Part shown: piece after piece, positions 50,276 through 58,599 of the stretch
Layout of the letters: each line of letters opens with the position of its first letter
How positions within the stretch are numbered: position 1 is the stretch's first letter
Origin: Ignavibacteria bacterium UBA2360
GTDB taxonomy: Bacteria > Bacteroidota > Ignavibacteria > Tepidaquicellales > OLB5
Length of the DNA: 64,000 nt
Assembly: GCA_002344125.1 (NCBI GenBank)
Contig: DDTQ01000011.1
Coordinates: 517,245-581,244 of the forward strand
Reading direction: 5' to 3'
Translations under genes and position numbers: made by a program
The notes under the pieces: generated by a model
Database searches by the model: none
Told to the model about the DNA's origin: nothing
The model's input: the letters and a program-made list of their open reading frames with translations, nothing else

Positions 50276-51181
50276 ATGAAAATACTGGTAACAGGCGGCG
50301 CAGGATTCATTGGTTCTCACGTAGTTGACGTGCTGATGGAACAGGGTCATGATGTGATAATTTATGATCTTGAAGCGCCGGTTTACGGGCAAAAATGTGA
50401 ACATATTACCGGAGATGTCAACGACTCAGCCAAATTGAAAAGCGCGGTTAAAGGAATTGACGCCGTATATCATATGGCGGCACAGGCAAATGTGAATGTA
50501 TTTTTCAATGAGCCGGTGATCTCGAACATGAATACATCCAACACAACCATAAACGTACTTGAAGCTGCGCGCGAAAGCAAAACCGGGCGCGTTTTGCTTT
50601 CATCAACTGAGTGGATCTACGGCAGTGTTGAAGGGGATGACGATACACAGATCACCGAAGAGACTATATACGCGCAGAACCCGGATCATTTATATACATC
50701 TTCAAAAATTGCCGCAGAGTTGTTCTGTAAGAATTACAAAAATCTTTACGGTGTGAATTATACTATTTTGCGTTACGGCATACCGTTTGGTGAGCGCGCA
50801 AGAGCGGCAACGGTTACACCGATATTTATTGATAAGATATTAAAGGGTGAAGAGATAACTATTCATGGCACAGGGAGCCAAACCAGGCAATTCATTTATG
50901 TGAGAGATCTGGCCGAAGGCAATGTTAGCGCATTGAAGTCTGAAGGCGAGAATGAAATCTTTAATATCAACGGCAGGGAAGTCATTAAGGTAATTGATAT
51001 TGTTACGACCTTAGAGGAAATACTCGGTAAAAAGGCAAAAGTGAAGTTCATAGAAGACCGGAAGGGTAATTATAAGGGCAGGTTTATATCCAGTGAAAAG
51101 GCGGAGCGAATGCTAGGCTGGAAGCCGAAATATTCCTACCGCGAAGCGATGGAGAAGTATGTGAAGACCATTGTGCAATGA
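50276..51181 (+). CDS. NAD-dependent epimerase/dehydratase (extended SDR)
   Basis: 301 residues. MKILVTGGAGFIGSHVVDVL has the GxxGxxG NAD motif; LLSSTEWIYG and HLYTSSKIAAELF give the Ser and Y-x3-K catalytic residues (YTSSK); TRQFIYVRDLAEGNVSAL is the typical substrate-domain motif. It resembles UDP-glucose 4-epimerase/dTDP-sugar dehydratase relatives that make activated sugars for glycan synthesis. It is preceded by 200 bases containing a double-hairpin repeat. Confidence 0.9.
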   Translation: MKILVTGGAGFIGSHVVDVLMEQGHDVIIYDLEAPVYGQKCEHITGDVNDSAKLKSAVKGIDAVYHMAAQANVNVFFNEPVISNMNTSNTTINVLEAARESKTGRVLLSSTEWIYGSVEGDDDTQITEETIYAQNPDHLYTSSKIAAELFCKNYKNLYGVNYTILRYGIPFGERARAATVTPIFIDKILKGEEITIHGTGSQTRQFIYVRDLAEGNVSALKSEGENEIFNINGREVIKVIDIVTTLEEILGKKAKVKFIEDRKGNYKGRFISSEKAERMLGWKPKYSYREAMEKYVKTIVQ

Positions 51182-51281
51182 GGAATGAACAATGAACAAA
51201 ATGATTAATGAAACCTCATTCGGAGCAGGGTTTCTCAACTGGAAACGTGGGACAATAAATTATAAGTTGTTGATAATTTCA

Positions 51282-51344
51282 GCTCCGTTAGGAGCGAAAT
51301 GTTTGCAGAGTTTATTGCGTTTGATTTATGAGCTCCGTAGGAGC
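51282..51344 (+). repeat. Double-hairpin element, copy 7
   Basis: GCTCC-gtta-GGAGC (51282-51295), then GAAATGTTTGCAG, then GCTCC-gta-GGAGC (51332-51344) and GAAATGT. The hairpins are 36 bases apart. Copy 8 beyond the next gene is nearly the same. Confidence 0.75.
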
Positions 51345-51413
51345 GAAATGTTATTCTTATCAAAGCAAAGTTTTTTTGTACAACAGGGATAATATTTACA
51401 ATAAAAATTGAGA

Positions 51414-51433
51414 TACCCGTTTTCACGGGTATG
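51414..51433 (+). repeat. Start-proximal hairpin upstream of an epimerase gene
   Basis: ATACCCG-ttttca-CGGGTAT ends 5 bases before the ATG at 51439. Its arms match the hairpin at 41032-41051. Confidence 0.6.
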
Positions 51434-51438
51434 ATAAA

Positions 51439-52440
51439 ATGAATAAAGTTTTAGTAATTGGCGGGGCGGGGTATTTGGGGTCTGTGTTGTGTGATAGACT
51501 CCTGAGCGAAGGGTATTCGGTCAGAATACTCGACAGCTTTATTTACGGCAAACGTCCGGTTGAAAAATATGCAGGCAACCGTAATGTTGAAATAATTGAA
51601 GGCGATATACGCAATATTGAAACTGTTAATATTGCTATACGTGATTCCGACAGCGTGATATTGCTTGCCGCCGTGGTGGGGGACCCCGCAAGTAAAGCGA
51701 GACCCGAACAAACCGTTGAAACTAATTTTCTAGCGGCACAGGTTGTGGCATCCTCAGCAAAGCTCGCGGGGGTTAGTAAGTTCATTTATGCTTCAACATG
51801 CAGTGTGTACGGAGTGGGTAGCGATATACTTGATGAAGAGGCTCCGTTAAATCCCGTGAGCCTATACGCTAAAACAAAAATATCCAGCGAAGAGAGTATT
51901 ATGGGTATTGCGGACGGAAATTTTAAGCCGGTAATAATGAGAATGTCCACTTTGTATGGCTGGTCACCACGTATGCGGTTTGATCTTGTTGTGAACACAA
52001 TGACAATGACCGCCTTCACAGAAGGAAGGATAAATGTATTTGGCGGCAGCCAGTGGCGGCCGCTGCTCTCGCTTCCAGATGCGGCGGAGGCGTATTTGAA
52101 GGTACTGCAGAAAGAACAATCAGCCGGTAAAATTTATAATGTGGGTTCCGAAGAGCAGAATTATATTATTTCGGATGTTGCGAATCTGGTTGCAAAAGGA
52201 ATAGCGGAAGCAAGCGGTAAGGATATTCCCGTGAATATCGAAGGCGAGAGCGTTGATGCCCGCGATTACAGGGTATCATTTAGAAAAATACAGAGTGAGC
52301 TTGGGTTTTCGGTGAAGCACTCCATCAGCAGCGCAGCTGCGGAAATATGGGGTAAACTGGAATCAAAAGAAATTAAGGATCCGAAACAGAAGGTATATTA
52401 CAATCATTATTTTGATCCGAGCGAAGAGCTGATTGGGTGA
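51439..52440 (+). CDS. NAD-dependent epimerase/dehydratase (extended SDR)
   Basis: 333 residues. KVLVIGGAGYLGSVLCDRLL is the NAD loop, YASTCSVYG and PVSLYAKTKISSEE hold the Ser and Y-x3-K catalytic residues (YAKTK), and WRPLLSLPDAAEAYLKVL the later motif. The C-terminus DPKQKVYYNHYFDPSEE suits NDP-sugar epimerase/reductases of the WcaG type. It is flanked by near-identical double-hairpin repeats in the same orientation. Confidence 0.9.
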   Translation: MNKVLVIGGAGYLGSVLCDRLLSEGYSVRILDSFIYGKRPVEKYAGNRNVEIIEGDIRNIETVNIAIRDSDSVILLAAVVGDPASKARPEQTVETNFLAAQVVASSAKLAGVSKFIYASTCSVYGVGSDILDEEAPLNPVSLYAKTKISSEESIMGIADGNFKPVIMRMSTLYGWSPRMRFDLVVNTMTMTAFTEGRINVFGGSQWRPLLSLPDAAEAYLKVLQKEQSAGKIYNVGSEEQNYIISDVANLVAKGIAEASGKDIPVNIEGESVDARDYRVSFRKIQSELGFSVKHSISSAAAEIWGKLESKEIKDPKQKVYYNHYFDPSEELIG

Positions 52441-52450
52441 AGGTTTAATT

Positions 52451-52569
52451 AGTAATTAGTAATGAGTAATGAGTAATGAGCAATGAGCAATGAGAAATGA
52501 GTAATGAGTAATGAGCAATGAGTAATGAGTAATTAGTAATAAGTAATGAGTAATAAACAATAGGTAATT
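52451..52569. repeat. Seventeen tandem heptamers, consensus AGTAATG
   Basis: Seven-base units run without interruption from 52451 to 52569, varying mostly at the third and last base. A period not divisible by three keeps the minus strand open in all frames, giving repetitive SLLITHY peptides that are not genes. Shorter tracts of the same unit flank 17571-17609. Confidence 0.9.
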
Positions 52570-52583
52570 GGAATTTTCTCACA

Positions 52584-52646
52584 GCTCCGTTAGGAGCGAA
52601 ATGTTTGTAGGCGTGATTATTTAATTTTATTGAGCTCCGTAGGAGC
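52584..52646 (+). repeat. Double-hairpin element, copy 8
   Basis: GCTCC-gtta-GGAGC (52584-52597), then GAAATGTTTGTAG, then GCTCC-gta-GGAGC (52634-52646) and GACATGT, 36 bases apart. It ends 37 bases before the aminotransferase start. Confidence 0.75.
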
Positions 52647-52683
52647 GACATGTAAATGTTGTCAAAAAGCAATAAATATAAAT

Positions 52684-53646
52684 ATGAATTTTTCAATAGG
52701 GTTTGATAAAAGAGATTTGCCGAAGGTGCATGAAGCATTTGATAAGATCGTAGGATCAAATAAATGGACAGAAGGGTATTATACCGAGCTGTTTGAAAAC
52801 AACTGGGCTAAGTGGAATGAGCTTGAATCAGTTGCTTTTTCAAGCTGGGCGGGAGCCGCGCTTGCTGCGCTGGATTTCTACAACCTAAAGGGGAAAACAG
52901 TGCTGTGCCCAAGCAATACATTTATGGCAACTCCACTGGCAACGCTGCAGGCGGGAGCGGAAGTACAATTTGTTGACTGCAACAAGTTTGATCTCTGTAT
53001 GAGCTATGATGATATGGTATCAAAAGCAGAAAAGTATAAACCGGCTGCAATCTGGGTGGTGCATATTGGGGGACATTTAGCTTTTGAGATAGAAAAAATT
53101 GCCGCTTATTGCAAGGCGAACAGTATTATTCTTCTTGAAGACTGCGCTCACGCGCACGGCGCTTCATTTAACGGCAAGAAGCCGGGTATGTGGGGCGATG
53201 CGGGATTTTATTCTTTCTATGCTACCAAAACAATTTCCACCGGTGAGGGCGGGATGCTTGTATCAAAACACAAAGATGTTATTGAGCATGCAAAAAAATA
53301 CCGCAACTACGGAAAGTTTGATTATACTGTTAAGGGTTTGAATTACAGAATAACGGAATTTCAGGCGGCAATTGGCGCATTTGGAACAGAACGATTGCAG
53401 GAGATTGTGGACTTCAAGAATAATTATGCCGAAACACTCCACTCAGCGCATCCCAACAGACTCAAGCTCCCCGAGGGAATGATATCGGGGTATTATAAAT
53501 ATATAGTGTTTGACCCAATAGAAAAATCAACAGGCAAGGTTTACGAAGAACAGTGTCACCATATATTGAAGCACAATGTTGAATTGCCCAACAGCGATTG
53601 GATCGCCGGTAATCATTGGTGTGTGCCGGTCTATTATAATCCGTGA
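52684..53646 (+). CDS. DegT/DnrJ/EryC1 PLP-dependent aminotransferase, short C-terminus
   Basis: 320 residues from ATG 52684; the upstream ATG at 52630 lies in a repeat. KTVLCPSNTFMATPLATLQAGAEVQFVDCN, ILLEDCAHAHGA (Asp for the PLP ring nitrogen) and FYATKTISTGEGGMLV (PLP-binding Lys) are family hallmarks, as is YRITEFQAAIGAFG. These enzymes transaminate keto-sugars for surface glycans. Family members are usually 360-380 residues; this one stops at WCVPVYYNP. A neighbouring frame continues for 14 residues (RDAAHRIIEHEHPHC), so a frameshift is possible, not proven. Confidence 0.85.
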   Translation: MNFSIGFDKRDLPKVHEAFDKIVGSNKWTEGYYTELFENNWAKWNELESVAFSSWAGAALAALDFYNLKGKTVLCPSNTFMATPLATLQAGAEVQFVDCNKFDLCMSYDDMVSKAEKYKPAAIWVVHIGGHLAFEIEKIAAYCKANSIILLEDCAHAHGASFNGKKPGMWGDAGFYSFYATKTISTGEGGMLVSKHKDVIEHAKKYRNYGKFDYTVKGLNYRITEFQAAIGAFGTERLQEIVDFKNNYAETLHSAHPNRLKLPEGMISGYYKYIVFDPIEKSTGKVYEEQCHHILKHNVELPNSDWIAGNHWCVPVYYNP

Positions 53647-53785
53647 TGCAGCCCATCGGATTATAGAACATGAACATCCCCATTGTTAATTAATGCAGGA
53701 GAAGCAATTAAGGTTGAATCTGCATATACAGCTATTCAGGTAATCGTCCCTCTTCACAGGGGGAATCAATAAAAAATCTGAAAAA

Positions 53786-54838
53786 ATGAATCCGACACAA
53801 TATTACGAGTACACACCGAACAGCGTAGATTTTTCCGGGTATGAGCGCGGAGAGTCTAACAAGATTCCGTATGGGTATTTGGGGTTGTATCTCGTGCTTT
53901 CAATTGTAATATGTTACCTGTATCACAAAAAAATAGTGGCAGCGGCTGATTGGTATGCTCCTAACAGCCTAAACGCTGTGGCTTCATTCAACACGGCGAA
54001 GCCGTACCAGTTCCGGCTGCTTATGCCGGTGATATTTGATTTCTTCCGGCCGCTTCATGCAGTTTACGGTAAGTATCTTTACGGCGCGTGGAATGTTGCC
54101 GCATTACTTCTGTTACAGGTAGTGTTTTATAAATTGTTATGCGGATATTTCAAGAATAAGAAATATCTTTTGTGGGTAGCTCCGGTGATACTGTACCCTG
54201 TACTTTTTAACTACATTCTTCTGAACCAGTCGTTTCAGTATTATGATTTTACAGCTATTTTACTTTTTACGGTTGGATTGTATTATATAATGACTCGCAA
54301 TACCACGGCCTTTTTCATATTTTTTGTAATTGCTATAATAAACAAAGAAACAGCCGGTTACCTGATATTTGCCTACATGTTATTCAACTATAAAGAGCTT
54401 TTCACAAGAGAGATAATTCGGAATACCGCGATACTGGGAGCAATTTTTATAGGTTATAAGCTGCTGCTGGGATATATTTTCCGCGCCAACCCGGGCGATA
54501 GCTTTGAAATAGGATATTACGAGAACATAAGGATTGTGAACGAGTTATTAAGCAACAGAACATTACTTAAAAATCTCGCGCTGAACTTCGGGGGTCTTTA
54601 TTTATTTGTGATCCTGCTTTTCATTACAGGGTTATGGAAAAAATATCCCGACAGAAGAAAAGTATTTATGAACCTGGCTATAGTGCCGTATTATATTTTC
54701 GGGATATATATAACATATATAACAGAAGTAAGAGTTTATACGGAACTTATACCTATGATAACAGTTTTATTTTTAATATTTTTAAGCAGTTTTAAGTTTT
54801 CGGGGCTTGTACCCAGGGAATTTGTGATAAAAAAGTAA
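53786..54838 (+). CDS. Polytopic membrane protein, paralogue 1
   Basis: 350 residues with roughly eight to nine hydrophobic segments. After a soluble N-terminus, YHKKIVAAADWYAPNSLNAVAS leads to AKPYQFRLLMPVIFDF, a motif shared with the protein at 55641 (PVQYRILIPLLFKG). LLQVVFYKLLCGYFKN, INKETAGYLIFAYML and the C-terminal SFKFSGLVPRE follow the same order in both. Presumably an integral enzyme or transporter for glycan assembly; the E-T/N-K-E loop could be catalytic. Family not recognised. Confidence 0.75.
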   Translation: MNPTQYYEYTPNSVDFSGYERGESNKIPYGYLGLYLVLSIVICYLYHKKIVAAADWYAPNSLNAVASFNTAKPYQFRLLMPVIFDFFRPLHAVYGKYLYGAWNVAALLLLQVVFYKLLCGYFKNKKYLLWVAPVILYPVLFNYILLNQSFQYYDFTAILLFTVGLYYIMTRNTTAFFIFFVIAIINKETAGYLIFAYMLFNYKELFTREIIRNTAILGAIFIGYKLLLGYIFRANPGDSFEIGYYENIRIVNELLSNRTLLKNLALNFGGLYLFVILLFITGLWKKYPDRRKVFMNLAIVPYYIFGIYITYITEVRVYTELIPMITVLFLIFLSSFKFSGLVPREFVIKK

Positions 54839-54872
54839 ATTGTCATATATTAAATAAGTATCAATTTCACAT

Positions 54873-55616
54873 TTGAACGAAGAATTAAAAGATAAAGAGC
54901 AGCAAAAAACGACACTAAGCGGGAATGAATCGCAGGTAAGCTTTGATGATTACGTTGAGACATACAGAACAGAAATTGATGATTCGATAGGATTCATTGG
55001 GCAGGATGTGGATTTTTTTATTGAAATAAAAGCGGAGCTTTTATTGAAGCTTGCCCGGAAGAACTTCGGTGATACATCAAAGATCAAGGTTCTTGATATT
55101 GGCAGCGGAGTTGGACTGGTTGACAGGTTCCTTAAATTGAGCATTCCGAATTTGAATGGTGTTGATGTGGAAGAAGGCGTTGTAGAAAAAGCGAAATTCA
55201 ATAATCCGGAAGTAAGTTATCAGCTGTATGACGGGGCGAAGCTGCCGTTTGAGGATAATACATTTGATATGTGTTTTGCGATAAACGTAATGCATCATGT
55301 ACCTCCGGGAATGTGGGAAAATTTTTCACGGGAAATGCACCGTGTCTTAAAACCGGGCGGCATTGCCGCGGTGTTTGAACATAATCCGCTGAACCCGCTA
55401 ACAAGGCTTGCAGTGGCAAGATGTGAATTTGACCGTGACGCGGTTCTGCTGAACCACGGTAAGATAAAAAGCCTGTTTAACGGCGCGGGTCTGAAAGTGT
55501 TTGATGATTCATTCATAGTATTCTTTCCATTCAAAGCAAAATTCTTTAGATCCATTGAAACGGCTTTAGGGTGGCTGCCGCTTGGCGCGCAGCATTACGT
55601 TACCGGCAGAAAATAA
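54873..55616 (+). CDS. Class I SAM-dependent methyltransferase
   Basis: 247 residues from a TTG at 54873. IKVLDIGSGVGLVDRFL is motif I, GVDVEEGVVEKAKF motif II, LPFEDNTFDMCFAINVMHHVP motif post-I/III and EMHRVLKPGGIAAVFEHNP the Ubi/COQ5-type later motif. Probably methylates a glycan precursor or lipid. It lies between two paralogous membrane-protein genes with short spacers. Confidence 0.88.
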   Translation: MNEELKDKEQQKTTLSGNESQVSFDDYVETYRTEIDDSIGFIGQDVDFFIEIKAELLLKLARKNFGDTSKIKVLDIGSGVGLVDRFLKLSIPNLNGVDVEEGVVEKAKFNNPEVSYQLYDGAKLPFEDNTFDMCFAINVMHHVPPGMWENFSREMHRVLKPGGIAAVFEHNPLNPLTRLAVARCEFDRDAVLLNHGKIKSLFNGAGLKVFDDSFIVFFPFKAKFFRSIETALGWLPLGAQHYVTGRK

Positions 55617-55640
55617 ACTATACTGAACTTATAAATACTT

Positions 55641-56681
55641 TTGATAAAATTCCTAAATAAAAAATATCCCAACGATAACTATCCTTCGGTACTTATCCAT
55701 ATCTATTATTTAATGATATCCCTTACGTTCTGTTATATTTATTACCATAAATTCATTACGAAGGCTGATTTTTACTCAGCTTCATCAAGCGGCGGCATTT
55801 ATGCCGTGCTAAGCGGTGAGGCACTTAAGCCGGTCCAGTACAGAATTTTGATCCCCCTGCTTTTTAAAGGTGTGCAAACGGTGATATTTCTTGTAAAGGC
55901 AATACCTGATGGCGCTTTATTCTTTTTGATAACCATAGCGCTGTGTTACATGATATTGTTCTCATTTTACATGCTTCTTGGGCAATATTTTAAAGGCAAA
56001 GCAATGAACTGCTGGATGGCATCTATAATAATTTATCCTATGATCTGGAACCTGATCATAATGAACGGGCAGTTCTTTTACATGGATTTCAGTCTTCTGC
56101 TAATAATGATACTTGGGTTCTATTGTGTGGTATCAGAAAAATATAACTGGCTTATTGCAGTTTTCTTTCTTGGTGTACTAAACCATCCTTCGGCGGGGTA
56201 CCTTATACCGGCATTCCTGTTATATAATTACAGGAAACTTCTTAAACCAAGAACAATAATATATACGGTTATAATGAGCGCGCTGTACATTGGTACGTAT
56301 AAGATAATGGATATGTACTTTCCCAGTACAGAAGGATATTTTGTTATATATAATCTGCCCAGAAATCTAAGTATGTTTTACGTTCTGGCTCCGCATATTA
56401 TACTGCGCGATATATTTTTCAATTTTGGCGGTCTCCATTTTTTTGTTTTGATTTTTTTCCTTTCCGGGGCGTGGAAGAAGTTCAGGGGTCCGCTGCTATA
56501 TGTTAATCTTGTGATAGTTCCTTACGTAATATCTGTATTTGTAAATTTCAGTATTGAAGAAATACGCAATTACGTAGCTATAATTCCGTTTGTTCTTATT
56601 GTATCTTTACTGTTTTTGAGCTCTTTCGATAATTCATTTTTAAAGCCCGTTGAAAGGCTATTTGAAAATAAAGAAAAGTGA
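55641..56681 (+). CDS. Polytopic membrane protein, paralogue 2
   Basis: 346 residues, TTG start, about nine hydrophobic segments. HKFITKADFYSASSSGGIYAVLS then KPVQYRILIPLLF, NHPSAGYLIPAFLLYNYRKL and the ending LFLSSFDNSFLKPVERLF parallel the protein at 53786 throughout, so the two arose by duplication with the methyltransferase gene now between them. Function unknown, presumably in envelope glycan export or transfer. Confidence 0.75.
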   Translation: MIKFLNKKYPNDNYPSVLIHIYYLMISLTFCYIYYHKFITKADFYSASSSGGIYAVLSGEALKPVQYRILIPLLFKGVQTVIFLVKAIPDGALFFLITIALCYMILFSFYMLLGQYFKGKAMNCWMASIIIYPMIWNLIIMNGQFFYMDFSLLLIMILGFYCVVSEKYNWLIAVFFLGVLNHPSAGYLIPAFLLYNYRKLLKPRTIIYTVIMSALYIGTYKIMDMYFPSTEGYFVIYNLPRNLSMFYVLAPHIILRDIFFNFGGLHFFVLIFFLSGAWKKFRGPLLYVNLVIVPYVISVFVNFSIEEIRNYVAIIPFVLIVSLLFLSSFDNSFLKPVERLFENKEK

Positions 56682-56695
56682 CACAATAACAGGTG

Positions 56696-57787
56696 ATGAA
56701 AGTTCTATATGTAAGTTCGAATGGCGGAATACATGATTACAGGTTTCTAAAAAAACTTGTAAATGATTATGAAGTTCTTTTTTTGCATTATGCGGCCGGC
56801 GAAATAATTGTTGAAATTGATAAACTTGATAACCTTCAGATAATTTCCAAGAGGCCTGCATTCCGATCAATGCCGCTTATCAGCGAGCGGGCGCATTTTA
56901 AAAATGTAGTAAAGGAATTCAAACCGGATATAATCCACACGGGTTATGTTTGGCAGGTTGGAATACTTGCGGCAAACTCAGGTTTCCACCCGCATCTTTC
57001 GATGCCGTGGGGCTCTGATATTCTGACAGAACCCGATAAAAGCTACTTTCGCCGAAAACTTGTGCAAAAAGTTATGGAAACGTGCGACCATGTGCAGTGC
57101 GACGCGGAGTTTGTAAAACAGAAGATCATACGGGACTATAACAAGCCGGAAGAAAACATAACGGTTTTCCCGTGGGGGATTGATCTGGAATTATTTTCAA
57201 GATCTGATAAAGCCGCAGCAAGAAGCTCTCTTAAGCTTGAAGGAGATAAATTCGTAATACTTTTCAACCGGTATTTTGAACCCGTTTACGGCGTTAATTA
57301 CCTGCTGGATGCTTACAGAGAATTTGCATCGGATAAAGATGATGTCATGATGCTGATGCTTTCAGACGGTACAGGTAAAAATGATGTTCTGAAGTTTATT
57401 ACCGAAAAAGGCCTGGATGAAAAAATTCAGCTTATCGGCAGGGTGCCTAATCACGAACTGCCTGCATTTTTGAATGCAGCGGATGTGTATGTATCGCCCT
57501 CGCTAAGCGACGGGACATCGCTTTCGCTGCTTGAAGCAATGGCATGCGGCACAGGGCTGATAGTTACGGACGTTCCCGCAATTATGGAATGGGTAAATAT
57601 CGATAACGGGCTAATAGTACAAAAGGGCAGCACCGCGGAAATAAAAAACGCGCTGGAAGAATATTATATGAACAGAGAGCTTGCAAATACACACGGCGCA
57701 AAAAATATCCAAATAGCAAAAGAGCGTGCTGACTGGAACAAAAATTATCTTAAGCTGAAAGAGATATACGCTAAACTCACAAAATAG
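56696..57787 (+). CDS. Glycosyltransferase, GT4 family
   Basis: 363 residues from ATG 56696; a GTG one codon upstream is equally possible. FKPDIIHTGYVWQVGILAA and LSMPWGSDILTEPDK form the N-terminal domain; KFVILFNRYFEPVYGVNYLLDAYREF, IQLIGRVPNHELPAFLNAADVYVSPS and SLSLLEAMACGTGLIVTDV (E-x7-E region) are textbook GT4 donor-site motifs. Part of the polysaccharide block, 14 bases after the membrane protein. Confidence 0.93.
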   Translation: MKVLYVSSNGGIHDYRFLKKLVNDYEVLFLHYAAGEIIVEIDKLDNLQIISKRPAFRSMPLISERAHFKNVVKEFKPDIIHTGYVWQVGILAANSGFHPHLSMPWGSDILTEPDKSYFRRKLVQKVMETCDHVQCDAEFVKQKIIRDYNKPEENITVFPWGIDLELFSRSDKAAARSSLKLEGDKFVILFNRYFEPVYGVNYLLDAYREFASDKDDVMMLMLSDGTGKNDVLKFITEKGLDEKIQLIGRVPNHELPAFLNAADVYVSPSLSDGTSLSLLEAMACGTGLIVTDVPAIMEWVNIDNGLIVQKGSTAEIKNALEEYYMNRELANTHGAKNIQIAKERADWNKNYLKLKEIYAKLTK

Positions 57788-57792
57788 CCCGG

Positions 57793-58482
57793 ATGAAGAA
57801 AATATTACTATTACATGGCGCCATTGGCTCGCAAGAACAGCTGGAGCCTTTAAAAATTGAGTTAAGAGGGAAGTATGAAGTGCATACTTTCAACTTTTCG
57901 GGTCACGGCGGCAGCGAGATTCCCCATGAACCATTTTCAATTGAAATGTTTGCGGGAGATATAATTGATCATGTTAATAGTAATGATCTTTCGGGAATAG
58001 ATATTTTTGGCTACAGTATGGGCGGATATGCAGCATTATATGCCGCGCTTAAGAATCCGGGAAAGATAGGCAGGGTATTCACACTTGCGACCAAGTTTGA
58101 CTGGTCGATTGAGATTGCGGAGCGGGAAGTTAAAATGCTTGATGCTGAAAAGATAAAACAGAAGGTTCCTAAGTTTGCTGAAGAACTATCTGCGCGTCAT
58201 GGAGCGGATAAATGGTTGACCGTGTTGGAAAAGACAGCAGGAATGATGAGGGCTCTGGGAAGCAATAATCTGTTAACGGCAGAAACTCTGGCGGAAATCC
58301 AGAACGAAGTACTGGTTGGAATTGGCGACAGCGATAAAATGGTAACACTTGAAGAAACAATTGCGGCATACAGAGCGCTGCCGAAGGCGAAACTGCTTGT
58401 TATGCCGGGTACACCTCACCCGATCGAGCAGGTTGATGTTGAAAGGCTGGTGAGTGAAGTTGAAGGGTTTTTTGGCAGATAG
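57793..58482 (+). CDS. Alpha/beta hydrolase
   Basis: 229 residues, compact hydrolase. KKILLLHGAIGSQEQLEPL (HG oxyanion), FNFSGHGGSE, nucleophile elbow DIFGYSMGGYAAL (GYSMG) and late IGDSDKMV (Asp) and MPGTPHPIEQV (His) complete the triad. It begins 5 bases after the glycosyltransferase stop, so probably in the same transcript. Substrate unknown, possibly an acyl ester. Confidence 0.88.
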   Translation: MKKILLLHGAIGSQEQLEPLKIELRGKYEVHTFNFSGHGGSEIPHEPFSIEMFAGDIIDHVNSNDLSGIDIFGYSMGGYAALYAALKNPGKIGRVFTLATKFDWSIEIAEREVKMLDAEKIKQKVPKFAEELSARHGADKWLTVLEKTAGMMRALGSNNLLTAETLAEIQNEVLVGIGDSDKMVTLEETIAAYRALPKAKLLVMPGTPHPIEQVDVERLVSEVEGFFGR

Positions 58483-58599
58483 ATCAGACTTTAAGGTTTT
58501 TACTACTAGAATTACTATTTCTCCCTTTCATTACTGACTATAAAATTATTTGTATTACGCTATTTATTGATGTAATAAGACTATAGTAGCGTAAGTTTT

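Noticed and set aside
52445..52759. Minus-strand gene with SLLITHY repeats
   Set aside because: It is the heptamer minisatellite read in an open frame; no start signal or non-repetitive content.
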